Virus record (IMG/VR): IMGVR_UViG_3300033571_009404
Coordinates: 186,001 to 250,000 of that record
Length of the DNA: 64,000 bases
Origin: a virus
Strand: one strand, 5' to 3'
Numbering within the stretch: the stretch's first letter is position 1; each line of letters starts with the position of its first letter. Shown one piece after another: positions 35,859 to 44,419 of the stretch. The notes under the pieces were generated by a model. That model saw only the letters and a list, made by a program, of their open reading frames with translations. It ran no database searches and was not told the origin of the DNA. Both the position numbers and the translations under genes were made by a program.

Positions 35859-35910
35859 AAATGGGGAGGGCTTCGGCCTTCCTCATTTATCCCTTAGTTT
35901 TTCTTTTTCT
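35859..35910 (+). terminator. 13-bp hairpin with T-rich tail
   Basis: AAATGGGGAGGGC (35859-35871) pairs with GCCTTCCTCATTT (35876-35888) around TTCG, with two wobble pairs. A T-rich stretch with interruptions follows at 35896-35913. It closes the ChmA candidate unit. Confidence 0.75.
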
Positions 35911-35926
35911 TTTAAGGGAGTCAACA

Positions 35927-37393
35927 GTGGGCGTTCATCTGGAGCTAGTTAACTTTGATGATCTGTATAACAAGCGATCTGGTCGTTTGCCAAAGATTAT
36001 CAATGATCTGTCTGAGTCGACGGAAGAAGACAAAGAAGAAACCAATCGTCTCATTTACAGCAAGTTCTTGCCAACAGACTTGCTGAGCAATACGCCGCAG
36101 TGTGGTTGTGGATATGTCTACAACACGTTCAACATTGGTGTGGTGTGTCCCAAATGCAACACTGAAGTCGCATCTCCTACCGATCAAGCGCTGGAACCTG
36201 TGGTATGGATGCGTGCACCTCAGGGTATCAAGGCATTGATGCATCCTGATATCTACACGATGCTGACGAATCGCTTCAAGATCGGTGGTTTTGATCTGAT
36301 CCGTTACTTCGCCGATATCACCTACAAGACGGATACTCGTCCGCCGCCAGTAGTGGGTGAATTGCAGCAGATGGGTTTCAAACGAGGTTATAACAACTTC
36401 GTGACAAACTTCGATCATCTGATCCAGACGCTGTTTAACATCAAGCCATTCTTCAAGAAGAATGAAAAGGATCGTCTGCAAACGCTGATCGAGCGCAATC
36501 GCGCAGTGGTCTTCCCTAATAAGCTTCCCCTGCCTAACCGCAGTTTGCTCATTATCGAAGATACCAATATGGGATTGTTCGTTGATCCCATCATCGAGAA
36601 AGCAATCGATGCTATCCAGACCATCGTCAGTATCGATGCACCGTTGTCGAACTACACAGCAAGTCAGAAAGAGAACCGTACGATCAAGGCCATCATCCAG
36701 TTGGCTGAGTTCTATGACAAGTACAAGGCTGATAACCTGGCTCGTAAAGAAGGTATCTTCCGTAAGCAAGTCTTCGGTTCCCGGTCGCACTTCTCTTGCC
36801 GTGCAGTGGCATCGTCCATCACGGACTCTCACGAGTACGATGAACTCCATCTGCCGTGGGGTGTTGGTGTAGGTCTGTTCCGTGAGCACCTGAAGTCCAA
36901 GATGTTCCGCGAAGGCATGACTTCCCGTCAGATCGCGTCGCATCTGAATGACTATACCCAACGTACCGATCCGCTGTTGAAGCGTCTGTTCGAAGAACTG
37001 ATTGCTGAATGTCAGTACAAGGGTATTCCTGTCGCTCACCAGCGTAATCCTTCTCTGGAACGTGCATCCATGCAGTTGATGTATGTGACCAAGATCAAGG
37101 ATGACATCACGGATGTGACTGCATCCATGTCCATTCTGTCGATCGTTGGCTTTAATGCTGACTTCGATGGCGACCAGCTCAACACAACGTTGTGTTTGGA
37201 CAATATGTCAGCTGAGGAAATGCAGAAGCTTGCTCCTCACATGTCTGCGTTCGGCTTGAAAGGACAACGCAGCATTTCGAAGAACATCTCGATGACGAAG
37301 CAAGTGGTTGCTCAGATTGCTAACTGGTACGAGCATGAAGAGGAACCGGATCCTGAGAAACTGGCTATCATGGCAGGCTATCCGGATGCCTAA
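35927..37393 (+). CDS. Phage RNA polymerase beta'-like subunit, N-terminal half (GTG start)
   Basis: A 488 aa protein starting at GTG 35927 behind AAGGGAG. It holds the absolutely conserved beta' magnesium-binding loop NADFDGDQ at residues 410-417. Near residues 59-80 two Cys pairs (CGCG, VCPKCN) resemble the beta' zinc ribbon. phiKZ-like phages encode beta and beta' each in two pieces, for a virion RNA polymerase and a non-virion one; this is a beta' N-terminal piece of one of them. Which enzyme it belongs to cannot be told from sequence alone. It lies directly after the ChmA candidate. Confidence 0.85.
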   Translation: MGVHLELVNFDDLYNKRSGRLPKIINDLSESTEEDKEETNRLIYSKFLPTDLLSNTPQCGCGYVYNTFNIGVVCPKCNTEVASPTDQALEPVVWMRAPQGIKALMHPDIYTMLTNRFKIGGFDLIRYFADITYKTDTRPPPVVGELQQMGFKRGYNNFVTNFDHLIQTLFNIKPFFKKNEKDRLQTLIERNRAVVFPNKLPLPNRSLLIIEDTNMGLFVDPIIEKAIDAIQTIVSIDAPLSNYTASQKENRTIKAIIQLAEFYDKYKADNLARKEGIFRKQVFGSRSHFSCRAVASSITDSHEYDELHLPWGVGVGLFREHLKSKMFREGMTSRQIASHLNDYTQRTDPLLKRLFEELIAECQYKGIPVAHQRNPSLERASMQLMYVTKIKDDITDVTASMSILSIVGFNADFDGDQLNTTLCLDNMSAEEMQKLAPHMSAFGLKGQRSISKNISMTKQVVAQIANWYEHEEEPDPEKLAIMAGYPDA

Positions 37394-37417
37394 GTAGTAA
37401 ACCAAAGGAGGTGTTGT

Positions 37418-38062
37418 ATGGTAGCAATTGTAATGGGCGCTGAAGAGGACTTTAACTCAGTTCTCTATGGCGCTAATAAACACCCCGGTACAGTGGAGTA
37501 TCTGCGCAATCAGGTCTACTCCATGGCACAGAACTTCGGCGGCATGATGAATGATGCTGTGAGTTCTTTTGTTGGTCGTGCTCAAGCAGCATTTGAGGCG
37601 GTCAATGGCGAAGCAGCTATGCGTAGGGCAAGGGCTGCAATTGGTCGAGCATCTGCGGCATTCCAACGGGATGTCATTCGAGGCTTGAACACGCTACAAG
37701 AACTCCAGCAAGCTCCGTTTGTGATGCAGCGATTCATCATGGCTGAACCCATGGTGCGTAATCTGTATCACAAGCAGCGTTGCGATGGTTATTCCGATAC
37801 CTATGTGGATATGTTCCCACAAGACGTCGGTAAGAACCATTATGACTATCGCTTGGTCATGGATGGTCAGGTGACAATCTTCGAGAACGAGGATGGAGAA
37901 GACGATTGGATGGTAACGCATTATCCGGATGATTATCTGGGTACTGATCAAAAGATGCCATCGATCGATCAAGTCCATGTTCGGGATGCGTGGAGGTTGG
38001 CGCGCAACACGATTCGTCGTGGTAAAGACGATCCTGTGTCGGCTCATGGTGGTGTGTTGTAA
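37418..38062 (+). CDS. Unrecognised 214 aa protein
   Basis: A 214 aa protein behind a perfect AAAGGAGGTG site at ATG 37418, 24 bases after the RNA polymerase gene and in its unit. It has an Ala/Arg-rich helical first half (EAAMRRARAAIGRASAAFQRD) and an acidic second half with phrases YADTYVDMFPQ-like and EDGEDDWMVTHY. The first half could be a coiled coil. It ends at a strong terminator. No family recognised. Confidence 0.6.
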   Translation: MVAIVMGAEEDFNSVLYGANKHPGTVEYLRNQVYSMAQNFGGMMNDAVSSFVGRAQAAFEAVNGEAAMRRARAAIGRASAAFQRDVIRGLNTLQELQQAPFVMQRFIMAEPMVRNLYHKQRCDGYSDTYVDMFPQDVGKNHYDYRLVMDGQVTIFENEDGEDDWMVTHYPDDYLGTDQKMPSIDQVHVRDAWRLARNTIRRGKDDPVSAHGGVL

Positions 38063-38073
38063 TTAGGATAATG

Positions 38074-38121
38074 GCTCTACCCTTCGGGGTAGAGCTGTTT
38101 GTCCGTCTGTCTTTTTTTTTT
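38074..38121 (+). terminator. UUCG hairpin with T-tract
   Basis: GCTCTACCC (38074-38082) pairs perfectly with GGGTAGAGC (38087-38095) around TTCG, with a long T-run at 38111-38121. It closes the unit of the beta' N-terminal gene. Confidence 0.8.
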
Positions 38122-38163
38122 GTATTACGGATTGATTCTATGATCAATCAATTAGGATAGCTC

Positions 38164-38592
38164 ATGGATACCTCTATCAATCCATTGCCGACGCTGTCGG
38201 TTAAAGGATACATTTACGATCTGGAAGACCGGTGTGACCGCATGATGTCGTACTTCCTGTCGTCTCAAGAATCTGAGTCGTATCTCTACCAAGGTCGTGT
38301 GATCAGTTTAGAAGGACTGGTTCAGCGTTATGGTGGAGATCCTCAAAACTTCTGCACCCAAATTAAGATGGCATTGACGGAGTTCTTCGGCTATGCATTT
38401 GCTGAAGGCGTGGTGGCTGATGCAAGACATGATGCAACTCGCGGTGTGAATGATACCGCCCGCTACAATGTTTGGATATCAGTGGAGATTACCGAGAAAG
38501 GTAAGTCGTATTCTTTGAATGAACAAATCCTGAAGAAAGACAGTTCATTCCAGCGTGTGGTCAATGCCGTCAACGATGGAAATTTTGACTAA
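38164..38592 (+). CDS. Unrecognised 142 aa protein
   Basis: A 142 aa protein with TAGGATAGCTC before ATG 38164. It is alpha/beta with an acidic N-terminal half and a middle phrase GYAFAEGVVADARHDATRG. It is the first gene after a terminator and begins a run to 41738 of six same-strand genes including the SbcD-like nuclease. Function unknown. Confidence 0.6.
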   Translation: MDTSINPLPTLSVKGYIYDLEDRCDRMMSYFLSSQESESYLYQGRVISLEGLVQRYGGDPQNFCTQIKMALTEFFGYAFAEGVVADARHDATRGVNDTARYNVWISVEITEKGKSYSLNEQILKKDSSFQRVVNAVNDGNFD

Positions 38593-38630
38593 CGCCTTTA
38601 CTAATATATAGACCACTCAATTCATTCACC

Positions 38631-39122
38631 ATGACCGATCAAACCGACGATGGGATCCCTCCACTCCCAGCTATCTTCAAAGATACAGACAGTGAGGATT
38701 TCAAAGCAGGTGTAATGGAAGGTATTCGTCGCTGTCATGGATTGATTCAATACACGATCGCCAATAGCGATAATGATCATTTGAATGAGATCCGTGAAGA
38801 CATCGCCTATGATCTGTTGAAGTATGCACCTAACTTCCATGCACAGTTCAAGTCTTTGGAAGAAATGCAAAAGGTACATATTGCGATGACCAATGATGCC
38901 GTTGCACGTGCTATTCGGTTAACGCGTAAGCAGGTGTTGCAAGAACTGCAAGAAAAGAGTCACAGTCTTGACGTTATTGTACAGACTGCTCGTGAAGAGT
39001 TGGTTCCGGTGGTTTTATGTTGTTCAGGTGTACCTGCAAAGTCATGTGATAATGATGTATGGAAAGGTAACATCATCGAATTCACCAAGAAGGTCTTTAC
39101 CAAGCTTCTCCCCAAGGAATAA
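38631..39122 (+). CDS. Unrecognised 163 aa acidic helical protein
   Basis: A 163 aa protein, helical and acidic, at ATG 38631. No clear ribosome site precedes it, so expression may depend on coupling. A middle helix (AMTNDAVARAIRLTRKQVLQE) and an ending with two Cys (VLCCSGVP) are visible. It ends 2 bases before the next ATG. No family recognised. Confidence 0.55.
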   Translation: MTDQTDDGIPPLPAIFKDTDSEDFKAGVMEGIRRCHGLIQYTIANSDNDHLNEIREDIAYDLLKYAPNFHAQFKSLEEMQKVHIAMTNDAVARAIRLTRKQVLQELQEKSHSLDVIVQTAREELVPVVLCCSGVPAKSCDNDVWKGNIIEFTKKVFTKLLPKE

Positions 39123-39124
39123 AC

Positions 39125-39748
39125 ATGGCAGATTACAAACAAGCACAGTACCCGGAAGGGTCGCGTCAACAGCGTGTGTTGACTCGTGCTGATAATGAGA
39201 TCCGCGAAATCATGGGTGCGGTTAAACAAGTCGCAGACCAAGATCACTTCAAGATGCCTGAACAAATGTTCAAGGAAGTCTTCATGCCGCTGTTTGCTGG
39301 CAAAGAAGTGATGGACCCGAAAGTCAACATGGGTCTTTATGTGAACACTGTGGGTAATCCTTTCCGTAAAGTCGATGTGGTCGACCAAACCGAAAAGGTC
39401 CTGTTCACCGTCCCGCCATTGTGCAATCGAGAAACCGTACGGGCTGGTTTCGGTATCGGCGCACAATCTTTCAATGAGATCATGGCTAACCATGGTCTGA
39501 TGTCTCAAGTTAGCCCTGCTCAAGCAGATGGTTACTTGATGAACGAGATTCAGCGCAAGAACATCCTGCAATACGACACAGAAGAGGGTCGTAAGGAAGC
39601 TGCAATCTGGAACGAGATCTTTGCCCGTTATGGCTATGAGATCCCCTTCAAGATATCTGGCATTCCGATGGGAACACACGGCGTAGCAACTCCCACTCCT
39701 GTCACTTCTCTTAGTGACAATGGTTTTGATAACTCTGGCTTTGAATAA
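39125..39748 (+). CDS. Unrecognised 207 aa protein
   Basis: A 207 aa protein at ATG 39125 behind AAGGAATAAAC. It has helical N-terminal and middle parts and a beta section (KVDVVDQTEKVLFTVPPL). Its ending is Thr/Ser/Asn rich (TPVTSLSDNGFDNSGFE) and acidic, perhaps a protein-interaction tail. It is followed after 15 bases by the SbcD-like gene. Codon use is fairly biased. Function unknown. Confidence 0.6.
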   Translation: MADYKQAQYPEGSRQQRVLTRADNEIREIMGAVKQVADQDHFKMPEQMFKEVFMPLFAGKEVMDPKVNMGLYVNTVGNPFRKVDVVDQTEKVLFTVPPLCNRETVRAGFGIGAQSFNEIMANHGLMSQVSPAQADGYLMNEIQRKNILQYDTEEGRKEAAIWNEIFARYGYEIPFKISGIPMGTHGVATPTPVTSLSDNGFDNSGFE

Positions 39749-39763
39749 GGAGCCAAGTCATCT

Positions 39764-40894
39764 ATGGGACCGCCGTTGAAGATCGCAGTAGTATCGGATA
39801 TTCACTTAGGCCACCGTACCACTCCCACTAGCAGCATCATCGAAAACCTAGAAGCCGCGTTTCCTGATAACTCAGAGACAGCGATGCTAGATATCATCTT
39901 CTTAGCTGGAGATGTATTTGATGATCGCCTAAATCTTCCTCAAGAAGATGTGTGGGAGATTGAACTGTGGATAGCGAATTTCCTCAAGCGGTGCAAAAAG
40001 CATCGCATCATGGTTCGTGTTCTTAAAGGCACTTCATCCCACGATTGGGATCAGTCCAAAGCCTTTATGATCATTAACCAGTTAGCAGATATCGGCGCTG
40101 ACCTTAAGTATATAGATGACCTTTCGATCGAGTACATAGAGCAATACGGGATATCCGTGCTCTATGTACCCGATGATCTGGAGGGTGGACCTGATAAAAC
40201 ACTAAGCCGAGTACACAACCTGCTAAAAGCCAATGAGCTTGAACAAGTGGATTACGCAATCATGCACGGTCAGTTTGAATATCAACTACCCGAACATGTC
40301 CACGCACCCAAGCACAATTCTGAAGCCTACATGAAGATCGTTAAGCGTTTGATTTTCATTGGACACGTCCATACGTACTCCAGCTTCATGGATATGATCT
40401 TTGCACAAGGTTCGTTTGATCGCTTAGCCCATGGTCAAGAAGAAGCCAAGGGTCACTTAAGGGCGACTGTTTACGATGATGGTCATTTTGAGATGGTCTT
40501 CAAAGAAACAGTCAATGCCAAGAAATACGTTACGATTGATCTTAATGGCTTAGACACTGACGAGTCTATCCAGAAGATCGACAGCATCGTCAGTGGACTC
40601 CCTGACGATTCATTCGTCCGTGTGTTTGCTAAAGCCGGACATCCGGTCTTAAAGAACACAATTGAACTGGTTAGACGCCATCCTACTCATCACTGGTCTT
40701 CGAAAGAAGATAAGGATAAGAAGGAAGAGGAAGAAGATAAGTTCACGGATGATACCCAGTTTGTGACTGTGAACATTACCCCTGAAAATGTTGGTCCGAT
40801 GTTATTAGATCGCATTGCCAGCCGTGGTGCATCGTCTGCTATTTTGGACGTGTGTGCCAAGATCTTAGATGAGGAGATAGCTAATGCAGTTTAG
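39764..40894 (+). CDS. SbcD/Mre11-like metallophosphatase nuclease
   Basis: A 376 aa calcineurin-type metallophosphoesterase. Metal-binding motifs appear in order: SDIHLGH (residues about 10-16), GDVFDD (about 48-53), MHGQF (about 167-171) and GHVH (about 197-200). The expected GNHD is replaced by GTSSHD at about 90-95. In the SbcD/Mre11 family this enzyme trims DNA ends and hairpins with an ATPase partner. No SbcC-like ATPase is adjacent, though the partner may lie elsewhere. A Lys/Glu-rich linker (about residues 309-326) precedes the C-terminal domain. It overlaps the next gene by 11 bases. Confidence 0.8.
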   Translation: MGPPLKIAVVSDIHLGHRTTPTSSIIENLEAAFPDNSETAMLDIIFLAGDVFDDRLNLPQEDVWEIELWIANFLKRCKKHRIMVRVLKGTSSHDWDQSKAFMIINQLADIGADLKYIDDLSIEYIEQYGISVLYVPDDLEGGPDKTLSRVHNLLKANELEQVDYAIMHGQFEYQLPEHVHAPKHNSEAYMKIVKRLIFIGHVHTYSSFMDMIFAQGSFDRLAHGQEEAKGHLRATVYDDGHFEMVFKETVNAKKYVTIDLNGLDTDESIQKIDSIVSGLPDDSFVRVFAKAGHPVLKNTIELVRRHPTHHWSSKEDKDKKEEEEDKFTDDTQFVTVNITPENVGPMLLDRIASRGASSAILDVCAKILDEEIANAV

Positions 40895-41738
40895 TGATGC
40901 CCTCTCTGAGAGGGAGATCGGTAAGTATCCACTCTCGATTGCTACTTCCCTGGCAATCGAGGGACTTACTGGCATTAATGACAATATCAATGAAGCTCGC
41001 ATCCGTCAGCCTCTGTTACAGAACATCCCAACGCTTTGGGTCAATGTAGCTACGCTGATTCGGAACATGGTCGGCTCAGTTCATAAGAACGAAACACTCT
41101 TATTGAACCCAAACGACATTGTTCCCCTGATCTTTCAGGAGATGATGATCATCAAAGATATCGCAGATCAGCAAACTAACTTTCGTGCTCAGGTGGTTTA
41201 TTTTGTTTCTAAGTACGAAGGTCTAGGTAGACGTTATCCCCATGCATCAATAAGGAGTCCGAACACCGATAAGCAAAAAGCATTACACCACCTTCATGAA
41301 GAAACATTAGCATTAGTCATGAAAAAACAAGTCCATCAGGACTACCACATTCATGCTTACGATTGCAAGATTGTTGCACCCTTGCAGCCTAAGTCATTTA
41401 TCCTGACACACTTCCCCTACGATTTACTGTCAGCGAATGTGTTTCATGAACTACTGTTAATCGAGTCTCACACGGGTAAAGTCAAGTCTCGACCTGCATG
41501 GCACACCAAGTACTATAACGGTAAAACACTTGTACGCATTCCCTTTAGAGAAGATCTGCTGCAAATCTTTGGCGATAGTGAGTTTTTCAGTCCGTTGACA
41601 TCACTGAAGAATCACATCCTGCAAGTCGCTGAACAAGACAATTGGACTTGGTCAACCACTCGGGATAAGATTAAATACTCGATCGACAAAATCAAAGACC
41701 CTTTGGCTTTGGCACAAATCAAGCAGATTATTGTCTAA
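40884..41738 (+). CDS. Unrecognised 284 aa protein coupled to the nuclease gene
   Basis: A 284 aa protein whose ATG at 40884 lies inside the end of the nuclease gene, behind GAGGAG. It is mostly helical in the first 150 residues, then alpha/beta. Translation coupling suggests its product works with the SbcD-like nuclease, but it has no Walker motif, so it is not an SbcC. No family recognised. Confidence 0.65.
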   Translation: MQFSDALSEREIGKYPLSIATSLAIEGLTGINDNINEARIRQPLLQNIPTLWVNVATLIRNMVGSVHKNETLLLNPNDIVPLIFQEMMIIKDIADQQTNFRAQVVYFVSKYEGLGRRYPHASIRSPNTDKQKALHHLHEETLALVMKKQVHQDYHIHAYDCKIVAPLQPKSFILTHFPYDLLSANVFHELLLIESHTGKVKSRPAWHTKYYNGKTLVRIPFREDLLQIFGDSEFFSPLTSLKNHILQVAEQDNWTWSTTRDKIKYSIDKIKDPLALAQIKQIIV

Positions 41739-41800
41739 AAATATTGGTCTCTTCTATTCTCTGAAAAGAGGAAGTACTTTCTTAATTAAGGATTTTCATC

Positions 41801-42538
41801 ATGGCAGATTACAACAACGGCGGCCAACAAGAACGTCGTAAGGGAGCTTTGGACAACCGTCGTCTGACGCTGCAAGCACTGGACAAGAACGCAGACGGCA
41901 AGTATTCGTCCTGGGTGTGGGGCTTCCGCAAGAACATGCCGACCATCACGATCTGGACCAATGAAGAAGCTGACAAACAAAGTCAGCACAAGGGTAAGAT
42001 CTCGGCAGAGATGGACATTGCCCTTATCTACTTCCTGTGCGAAGAGATCCTGCGGGCCATCGAAGAACCGGGCGAGTACAAAGCCAGCGTGAACCTGAAG
42101 GGCTTCAAGTTCTTCGGTGCTGGTAAGCGTTCGGATGAACCGATGCTGCTGTCGTCGATCTTCGTGGGCAAGGGTGCTGATGGCGTTATCTGGCTGTCGG
42201 TGACTGCCAAAGATCGTCCGCGCTATCGCTTCGGCTTCGTTCCTCCGGAAGCATTCAATGACTTCGTGGATGGCAATGGCAATCCGGCTGACCGTGGTAA
42301 GGTCTCGCAGATCTACGCTCGTGGCTACGTCAAGCTGCTGCAACAGCTGTACGCAACCTACGCTTACCATGAATTCACTGAACCTCCGCCGAAGAAACAA
42401 GGTGGTGGCGGCTACGGTGGTGGTAACGGCGGTGGCGGTTACAACAATGGTGGTGGCGGTGGTTATGGCGGCGGTAACGGTGGCGGCCAACGTCAGCAAT
42501 CGAACTACTCGGATATGGACAACGACGTTCCGTACTGA
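41801..42538 (+). CDS. ssb: Single-stranded DNA-binding protein
   Basis: A 245 aa protein with the layout of bacterial SSB. It has an ordered beta-rich domain of about 195 residues, a long flexible Gly/Asn/Tyr-rich linker (about 200-230) and an acidic tip DMDNDVPY almost identical in kind to the bacterial SSB tip DFDDDIPF that binds partner proteins. It would coat single-stranded DNA and recruit replication and repair proteins. Codon bias is high, AAGGA precedes ATG 41801, and it is a near-single unit closed by a hairpin. OB-fold assignment is by layout, not by a motif. Confidence 0.75.
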   Translation: MADYNNGGQQERRKGALDNRRLTLQALDKNADGKYSSWVWGFRKNMPTITIWTNEEADKQSQHKGKISAEMDIALIYFLCEEILRAIEEPGEYKASVNLKGFKFFGAGKRSDEPMLLSSIFVGKGADGVIWLSVTAKDRPRYRFGFVPPEAFNDFVDGNGNPADRGKVSQIYARGYVKLLQQLYATYAYHEFTEPPPKKQGGGGYGGGNGGGGYNNGGGGGYGGGNGGGQRQQSNYSDMDNDVPY

Positions 42539-42565
42539 TAGCAAGTTAGTGGTGTGGTGAGGAAG

Positions 42566-42612
42566 ATGGGTCTACTGATGCTTAGGCTAGGTAGACCCAT
42601 TCTACCTTTTTA
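42566..42612 (+). terminator. 10-bp hairpin after ssb
   Basis: ATGGGTCTAC (42566-42575) pairs perfectly with GTAGACCCAT (42591-42600), then CTACCTTTTTAT follows. It ends the ssb unit. Confidence 0.75.
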
Positions 42613-42668
42613 TCCCTCAACTCTGGAATAATGGAATTTTTTACAAGTCATTCAAAATAATTAAAAAT

Positions 42669-42680
42669 ACATATTACCTA
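42669..42680 (+). promoter_or_regulatory. ACATATTACCTA, variant of the promoter-like motif
   Basis: This differs from ACATATCACTA by one substitution and one insertion and contains the phiKZ-like core TATTAC. It lies 40 bases before the start at 42720, right after the ssb terminator, the expected promoter position. Confidence 0.4.
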
Positions 42681-42719
42681 TCTGAGCAGTAAATGAGTGT
42701 AGCTTCTGAAAGGAGAAAA

Positions 42720-44381
42720 ATGAAGCTTGAACTACATCCCGATGGCGTCCATGTTATCACATCACATGGTGATGAATCTATCCAGTGGAATGCGCAAGCG
42801 CTGTTGCGTAAGTCCTCTGAAAAGATCGGCACCTATGGCAGTGATGAACGTGAGATGTTCAAGGAAATCAATGACTACTGGGAGTCGCTGAGCCAAGATC
42901 AACAGGCTGAGTTTTTCAATCACTACAAAAAGATCAATCGAACCTTCGAGACGGTCTGGGACGTAGATGATCTCACAGCAACGTTGCAATCGCAAATCGC
43001 CAACATGCTGGCACCCTTTGACGATGTCCGTCCAGAAGGTGACCCGCACTGGCAGCCACCAGGTAACTTGAGAAAGATTGGTCACTGGCTTGAGTTCTAT
43101 GGTCGCATCATCTATCCAGAAGGTCTGGATGAAACCTTCATCGAAGGTGTGGATCACAACAAAACCCGCAACCGCACCTACGACAAGCGCGACTACACCA
43201 ACCTGCTGATCCTTTCCGCTGCGTTTCGCCCGATCTTCCCGATCTGGAGCTTCTACATCCATCGGATCAAAGATGAAGTCAACAACAACTTCAAGGAACT
43301 CAAAGCCTTAAAGCTGCTGTCCAAGTCTGCGGTTTACCATTCTCCAGCTATGGAGAAACTGCGTATTTATCTCGGTGAGATTGGATCGACCGATCAATCC
43401 AGAAAGAAAGCCATCTTCTCCGGGCTGTCTTCACTGGATCTGTCCGAGTGGCTGATGGGTCTGGCAGTGGTGCGACGCTTGTCAACAGCAATCCTCTCCA
43501 CACCAGTAGGTACACCCAGCGTCATTGCATGGGTGCACAACTACATCAGTCAGCGTATCTCTCGCGATGGTGGTTTCTCTATCGGTGAAATCCGTGACAA
43601 GAAACCTGAACGTGAACGTGCTGATTCTGAGCAAAAGCTCTCGGTCTTGGAGCAATTCAAGATCAAGGAAGAAAACCCAGCAGGTGATACGGTCTTTCTG
43701 AGCTATGTACTGCGGCAACAACGGGACCTCCTGCGGTCACTGGAACCCGATTGCCCGTGGACCTTAGTCCGGGAAGCCAATGAATCCCTGCGAGCACTGA
43801 ACCTGGCACAACTGCATGATGGTCAGATTCTCCTGCTCAAAAATGTGCTGAACAATTCGGTACCCCACCAAGGTATCACATCCCAGATCAAGAAAGACAT
43901 CCTCTCGGGTATGGCGGTCGCACAGGCCATCCTGATTCACCGTGGCTATCTTGAACTGGCAGCACTCATGACGGCAGTTGCAATACCTCGCGATGAAGGA
44001 TACATCGTGACGTCGATGGAAACACGCACTCGCATCCCACGAGACATGTTCCAAGAACTCGACCGCTTCTTCCCACATCCTCGTAGGACTGGCGGTCGTA
44101 ATCGCAACAGTCGTCAAAACAATCCGGCCTCGGCAAACATTGACTTCTTGACAGAGAAGCTCTCTGAACATGCCTGGCGATTGACATTGCCGAACAGCTA
44201 TGTGGAGAAGTTGACTGGCTCAGCCGGTGAACGTCACTACACAGTACCCCAGAATATCAAGACCATTCTGGCTAAGTTCACCATTGACAACTGCTACCGG
44301 ATGAAAGCTTTGGTCGAAGCAGCAACAGGGCAGGCTCTCCCTGAACCGCCGTCCCCAGTGGACTATAGCGTATTGAACTGA
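42720..44381 (+). CDS. Unrecognised 553 aa protein
   Basis: A 553 aa protein; ATG 42720 is correctly spaced from AAAGGAG and is preferred to ATG 42693. It is helical throughout, with an Arg/Asn-rich linker (HPRRTGGRNRNSRQNN) about 90 residues before the end and a short C-terminal domain. It opens a three-gene unit of biased-codon genes. In phiKZ a protein of similar size (gp68) is the fifth subunit of the non-virion RNA polymerase and is encoded near RNA polymerase genes; I mention it only as something to test. Confidence 0.6.
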   Translation: MKLELHPDGVHVITSHGDESIQWNAQALLRKSSEKIGTYGSDEREMFKEINDYWESLSQDQQAEFFNHYKKINRTFETVWDVDDLTATLQSQIANMLAPFDDVRPEGDPHWQPPGNLRKIGHWLEFYGRIIYPEGLDETFIEGVDHNKTRNRTYDKRDYTNLLILSAAFRPIFPIWSFYIHRIKDEVNNNFKELKALKLLSKSAVYHSPAMEKLRIYLGEIGSTDQSRKKAIFSGLSSLDLSEWLMGLAVVRRLSTAILSTPVGTPSVIAWVHNYISQRISRDGGFSIGEIRDKKPERERADSEQKLSVLEQFKIKEENPAGDTVFLSYVLRQQRDLLRSLEPDCPWTLVREANESLRALNLAQLHDGQILLLKNVLNNSVPHQGITSQIKKDILSGMAVAQAILIHRGYLELAALMTAVAIPRDEGYIVTSMETRTRIPRDMFQELDRFFPHPRRTGGRNRNSRQNNPASANIDFLTEKLSEHAWRLTLPNSYVEKLTGSAGERHYTVPQNIKTILAKFTIDNCYRMKALVEAATGQALPEPPSPVDYSVLN

Positions 44382-44419
44382 GTAAGTGCAAGTCTCACAA
44401 CAACCAAAGGAGTAGTTTT

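Noticed and set aside
40884-41738. SbcC partner for the nuclease
   Set aside because: Far too short and without Walker motifs or coiled coil.
42720-44381. Firm assignment as the fifth RNA polymerase subunit (phiKZ gp68-like)
   Set aside because: Only size and neighbourhood agree; no sequence feature supports it.
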